Assembly (NCBI GenBank): GCA_019426215.1
Contig: CM033396.1
Location: forward strand, 33,523,154-33,587,153
Direction: 5' to 3'
DNA from: Buddleja alternifolia
Lineage: Eukaryota; Streptophyta; Magnoliopsida; Lamiales; Scrophulariaceae
DNA: 64,000 nucleotides
Of the stretch, positions 60,868 to 64,000 are shown one piece after another. How positions within the stretch are numbered: the first letter of the stretch is position 1; each line of letters starts with the position of its first letter. Under the pieces are notes generated by a model. It was not told where the DNA came from. It saw only the letters and a list, made by a program, of their open reading frames with translations, and ran no database searches. Position numbers and translations under genes: made by a program.

Positions 60868-61518
60868 ATGTTGTATGAACAATGTAAGTCAAAATATTTT
60901 GCAGCTTATGTTGATTCAGGATCAGGTATTTATATAGCAAAACCTGGAGTTTTTCCTAGCAATGCTATGGAATCATTAGCTATTATTGTAGGAAGATATT
61001 TTTTTCAGAAAATCCTCCTTCTCAATAAAGGAATACGAGAAGCAAATATCATGATAGGAGGAGCCGGTGGTACCCATTGGTATAAGGTAAAATTTCTACC
61101 TGTTTATTTTCATGATACAAGAGCAGATATTTTGCTGGAAAATAATTTTATTCAAAATTTTGCAAAATATGTGCAAGATAACCACAAGAACTTGTTAATT
61201 TTTACTATAAATTGTGTTCATAATATACAGGTTATGCGATTAGCAAAGGCATTTAATCGAATAATGCCTCTTAATTTTCGCAGCAAACGTGGTGATTTTA
61301 TGGCTGATTCCAAATTAACCCATCCTAAAATGAAGGATAAACGGAAGTTTGGAAAAGCTTTTTTGCCTTTTAGACTACATGGTCAAATTGAAAGTGAGGA
61401 CCAACACTGTTATAAGATTTCTAAAGAAGAAATACGACTTCTTAAGAATGAATTACAAAATAGGTCCATGGATAACATTGACGAAGAAAGTTTGCTTTCT
61501 CTTGAAAATGTTAAGTGA
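60868..61518 (+). pseudogene. Pararetrovirus protease relic
   Basis: Near the N terminus the frame has AAYVDSGSGI, the D-S-G active-site triad of a retropepsin-like aspartic protease, followed by a hydrophobic region (FHDTRADILLENNFIQNF). It lies directly after the movement-protein relic and before RT. Ends at a TGA at 61516-61518. An open ~217-codon stretch but part of a broken polyprotein. Confidence 0.65.
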
Positions 61519-61539
61519 CTAATTCAAAGGAACTTTAAT

Positions 61540-62905
61540 GTGAATCCTTTGGCTTGGTGTGACAAAAACAAGATCGAAACTACTCTGAAAGTAAAAGAAC
61601 AATGCAAGTATGAGTATATTCGATACAGGCCAATTCAGATGAATATGGAGGATAAGAGGGATATGCAAACGATCATAAAAGAGCATATCGATCTTAAACT
61701 AATAGAACCTAGAGTCTCTGCTTATAGTAGCCCTGGTTTTCTGGTAAGAAACCATGGTGAAATGAAAAGAGGAAAAGCTAGATTAGTAATCAACTATCAG
61801 GGAATCAATAAGATACTTGAATTTGATGGTTACTATATTCCCAATAGAGAACACTTAATTGAGTGCATAAAAGATGCTAAAGTGTTTTCAAAATTTGATT
61901 GTAAATCTGGTTTCTATCAGATAAAGATGAAAAAGGAGTCTAGAAAATATACGGCATTTTCTACTCCGCAAGATCAATATATGATCTGAAATGTTCTTCC
62001 AATGGGATTATAAAATGCACCCCAGATATAATTAAGAATGATGGATAATCTGTTTAAAAATTATTTCGAGTTTATGTTTGTTTATATTGACAACGGTGTG
62101 CTGCACCTAGAAATATGAAAGAGCATATTAAACATCTTGAAATATTTTCTAATGCATGTTTTAATGAAGGATTAGTGCTGCCAAAAAAGAAAGCAATAAT
62201 TGGAGTTAATAAGATTGAATTTCTTGGCATTCTTATTGATGAAACAGTTATTGAACTCCAGGAATATATTGTGGAAAAAATACGCAATTTTTCTAATGTT
62301 CTGAAAGATAAAAAACAGCTTCAAAGCTTTCTGAGAGTTGTTAACTTTGCAGGTATCTTTATCAAATATCTGGCAAGATACATGAAAGATTTTTGACCTC
62401 TCTTAAAAGAGACGGAACGCATGAAATGGAAGTGGGAAGAAATTCACACTCAGAGAATTCGTGAGTTAAAACAAGTTTGCAATAACTTGCCTAAAGTCGC
62501 AATACCACAAGACAAGGATGACTTGGTAGTCTATACAGACGCCAATGATTATAGATGGGTAGCAGTGCTCATGAAGAAGACAACTACAGGGGAAGAACCT
62601 TGTTGATATGCAGGAGGATTATTCACTAAACAACAGGCCAGTCTTTGACATATAAACAAGAAAGAATTCTTTGCTGTTTGGAAGGCCTTTGAAAAATGGC
62701 ATTGTTTTTAGCCAAAGAATTTACATTAAAAGTTGTTAATACAAATGTTAAAGCCTTTTTGAAAAATAAACTTGAATTAAAAATTGAGAAGGCACGTATT
62801 ATCAGATGGCAAGCTGAATGTCAATATTATTGTTTTGACATTATTATTGTGAAATCTTATGAAAATGTTCTTGCAGATTTCCTAACAAGAGATGGAAGTG
62901 TCTGA
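61540..62905 (+). pseudogene. Pararetrovirus reverse transcriptase/RNase H relic
   Basis: The RT part shows ARLVINYQGINKI and FSKFDCKSGFYQIKM (first catalytic Asp). The later catalytic box reads YIDN, so an aspartate is substituted. Stops occur at 61987-61989 and near 62010, and the frame changes near 62100. The RNase H part contains DDLVVYTDAND and ends with IIRWQAECQYYCFD and NVLADFLTRDG; it has stops at 62604-62606 and near 62650. The catalytic damage and stops make it inactive. Confidence 0.85.
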
Positions 62906-64000
62906 AGCCAATTCCATCATCAAGAGATATAGGCATCTTAGGGAAAACCTTGAGGAGCTTAATGTGCAATTTGGAAAGCTCTCAGCAAATGCTGAAGTAG
63001 CCGGACAAGTTCAACGAGTTGATCTGGACACAGTCCAGGAAACCATCAAGGGAGCCACTTATGTCATGACTATGTTATGGACTTCACTACTAGAACCAAT
63101 TCGAAAGGCATCATCTTTAGTGGTGACTCGCGAATTACGAGAATAGGACTCCACACCTGCGTTTAGAGAACGGGGCTCTATAACCGGAGCGGTGGATTCA
63201 AATACCACTTGCACAAGTCCATTTTCAGACTCTGAAAAATCGAAAACAATTGAACAATCGGAAGGGCAACTTTCTATTGCTTCAAGTCAACCCATCACCT
63301 CTGGGTTAAAGAGGGAGAGATTAACCTTAGGCCACATACTACAGGCACCTCTAAGATTAATATTAACCCAATTAATTTACATTGGCAGGGTTATTAACGT
63401 TCTTAGAAAAAATTAATCGCAAGACAAGGAATAAATCCTAATAAGTCCTTGGTAGAAATATCAGGGAAATATCCTAGGATTTGCATGCTTGAGGGGTCAA
63501 AACCTGAAGAAGTTCGAGAATGGTATGATTTTGGGGCATTAGCTTCAATACATACTATGCCACCAGGTTTTCCGGAGACATCCAAACTTTCGGATTGGAT
63601 TTCCAGTGCTATGTACGATTCATGGCAAAACAACAACACCCCAAAAGGGGTGATATTCTAGACTTAAAGTTTATTTCGGCAGCACGAGAAATTGCAAGAA
63701 AAGGGTCTCATCCAGTATTTTATTTCATTAAATTACAGAGACCAGATATGGTAGCCTATAATAGAGTTAAGGCTGCAACAGGTGAAGCCCCGTTGATTAG
63801 TTCTATCAATGAAGACGATATTTCCACCAAAAGAGTATGGGGAATATGGGTCTGTCTTACAGTGATGGACAAAGTCAAGTATCCATTCAAAATATTTTCA
63901 AATTCGGCGAATGGATCATTCCTGTTAAACTCCATGATAGGGAAAAGTACTGAATTTGCAGAGAAGCTCTTTGAACAAAAAAAGACGCTAATTAACACGC
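62892..64000 (+). pseudogene. Second ORF of the pararetrovirus, unknown function
   Basis: An ATG at 62892 overlaps the end of the RNase H frame by 14 nt. The first block (62892-63146) is helical and charged (RYRHLRENLEELNVQFGKL). Later blocks include PEEVREWYDFGALASIHTMP and LSDWISSAMYDSW (63449-63661). Stops at 63144-63146, 63414 and 63659 interrupt it. I do not recognise a domain; it may be the uncharacterised ORF2 known from florendoviruses. Confidence 0.5.

Larger units (their letters stand above)
59838..64000 (+). mobile_element. Endogenous pararetrovirus (Caulimoviridae relic), inserted in the Athila gag
   Basis: Gene order movement protein, protease, RT and RNase H, then a second ORF, all plus-strand. 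There is no integrase, and a movement-protein domain is present, which separates Caulimoviridae from LTR retrotransposons. Frames are broken at 60060, 60581, 60835, 61518, 61987 and further sites, so this is a dead genomic copy. No capsid region was recognised between movement protein and protease. Genus unresolved; the overlapping downstream second ORF recalls florendoviruses. Right end outside the window. Confidence 0.8.

Overview
This window is plant nuclear DNA, most likely from a eudicot. It holds one large many-exon gene, and almost everything else I can name is transposable elements at different stages of decay. Plant origin rests on the ABCC-type transporter with about 36 short exons and AT-rich introns, Tat- and Athila-type Ty3/gypsy elements, a SIRE-type Ty1/copia element, an L1-type LINE, a tRNA-derived SINE, MULE and hAT MITEs, and an endogenous pararetrovirus. 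I cannot name the species.

Layout. 1-10210: a degraded minus-strand Ty3/gypsy element of Tat-like type. Its 5' LTR is at 9659-10210, its 3' end lies off the window, and a separate intron-bearing ORF of the 'putative gypsy-type transposase' family runs antisense at its 3' end (about 263-2498). 10211-13743: a GC-rich MULE fragment, a 724-bp MULE MITE with 9-bp target-site duplications (TSDs), and another GC-cored MULE that ends about 80 bp before the host gene. 13824-31522 (+): an apparently intact ABCC/MRP gene, closest in type to plant ABCC13. Joining 36 exons gives an uninterrupted frame of 1455 codons. It has one AT-AC (U12-type) intron and one GC-AG intron, and five copies of one MITE family sit in its introns, along with hAT-like and Tourist-like MITEs.

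31772-36261: a decayed minus-strand Ty1/copia element with two LTRs, an iMet primer site and reverse-transcriptase remnants. It carries nested insertions: one 172-bp MITE, and a second 172-bp copy split by a 552-bp hAT element, plus another hAT in its 5' LTR. 36262-45940: AT-rich DNA with a CACTA relic hosting a 1247-bp MULE, microsatellites, an LTR-retrotransposon primer-site relic and a diverged tandem duplication. 45954-48152: a 5'-truncated L1 LINE with a 13-bp TSD. 49393-50601: a minus-strand LTR preceded by a G-run.

51115-57166 (+): a SIRE-like copia element. Much of its internal region is occupied by a ~22-bp minisatellite that was itself hit by a SINE (15-bp TSD) and a MULE. From about 57167 (+): an Athila-type gypsy LTR, primer site and gag. 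The gag is interrupted at about 59837 by a defective endogenous pararetrovirus that runs off the right edge.

How it fits together: the only cellular gene I can support is the ABCC transporter, a predicted ATP-driven membrane exporter. It is closely hemmed in by transposons (MULE about 80 bp upstream, copia LTR about 250 bp downstream) yet its reading frame is undamaged, which implies selection. All other coding capacity belongs to mobile elements and carries stops or frameshifts.
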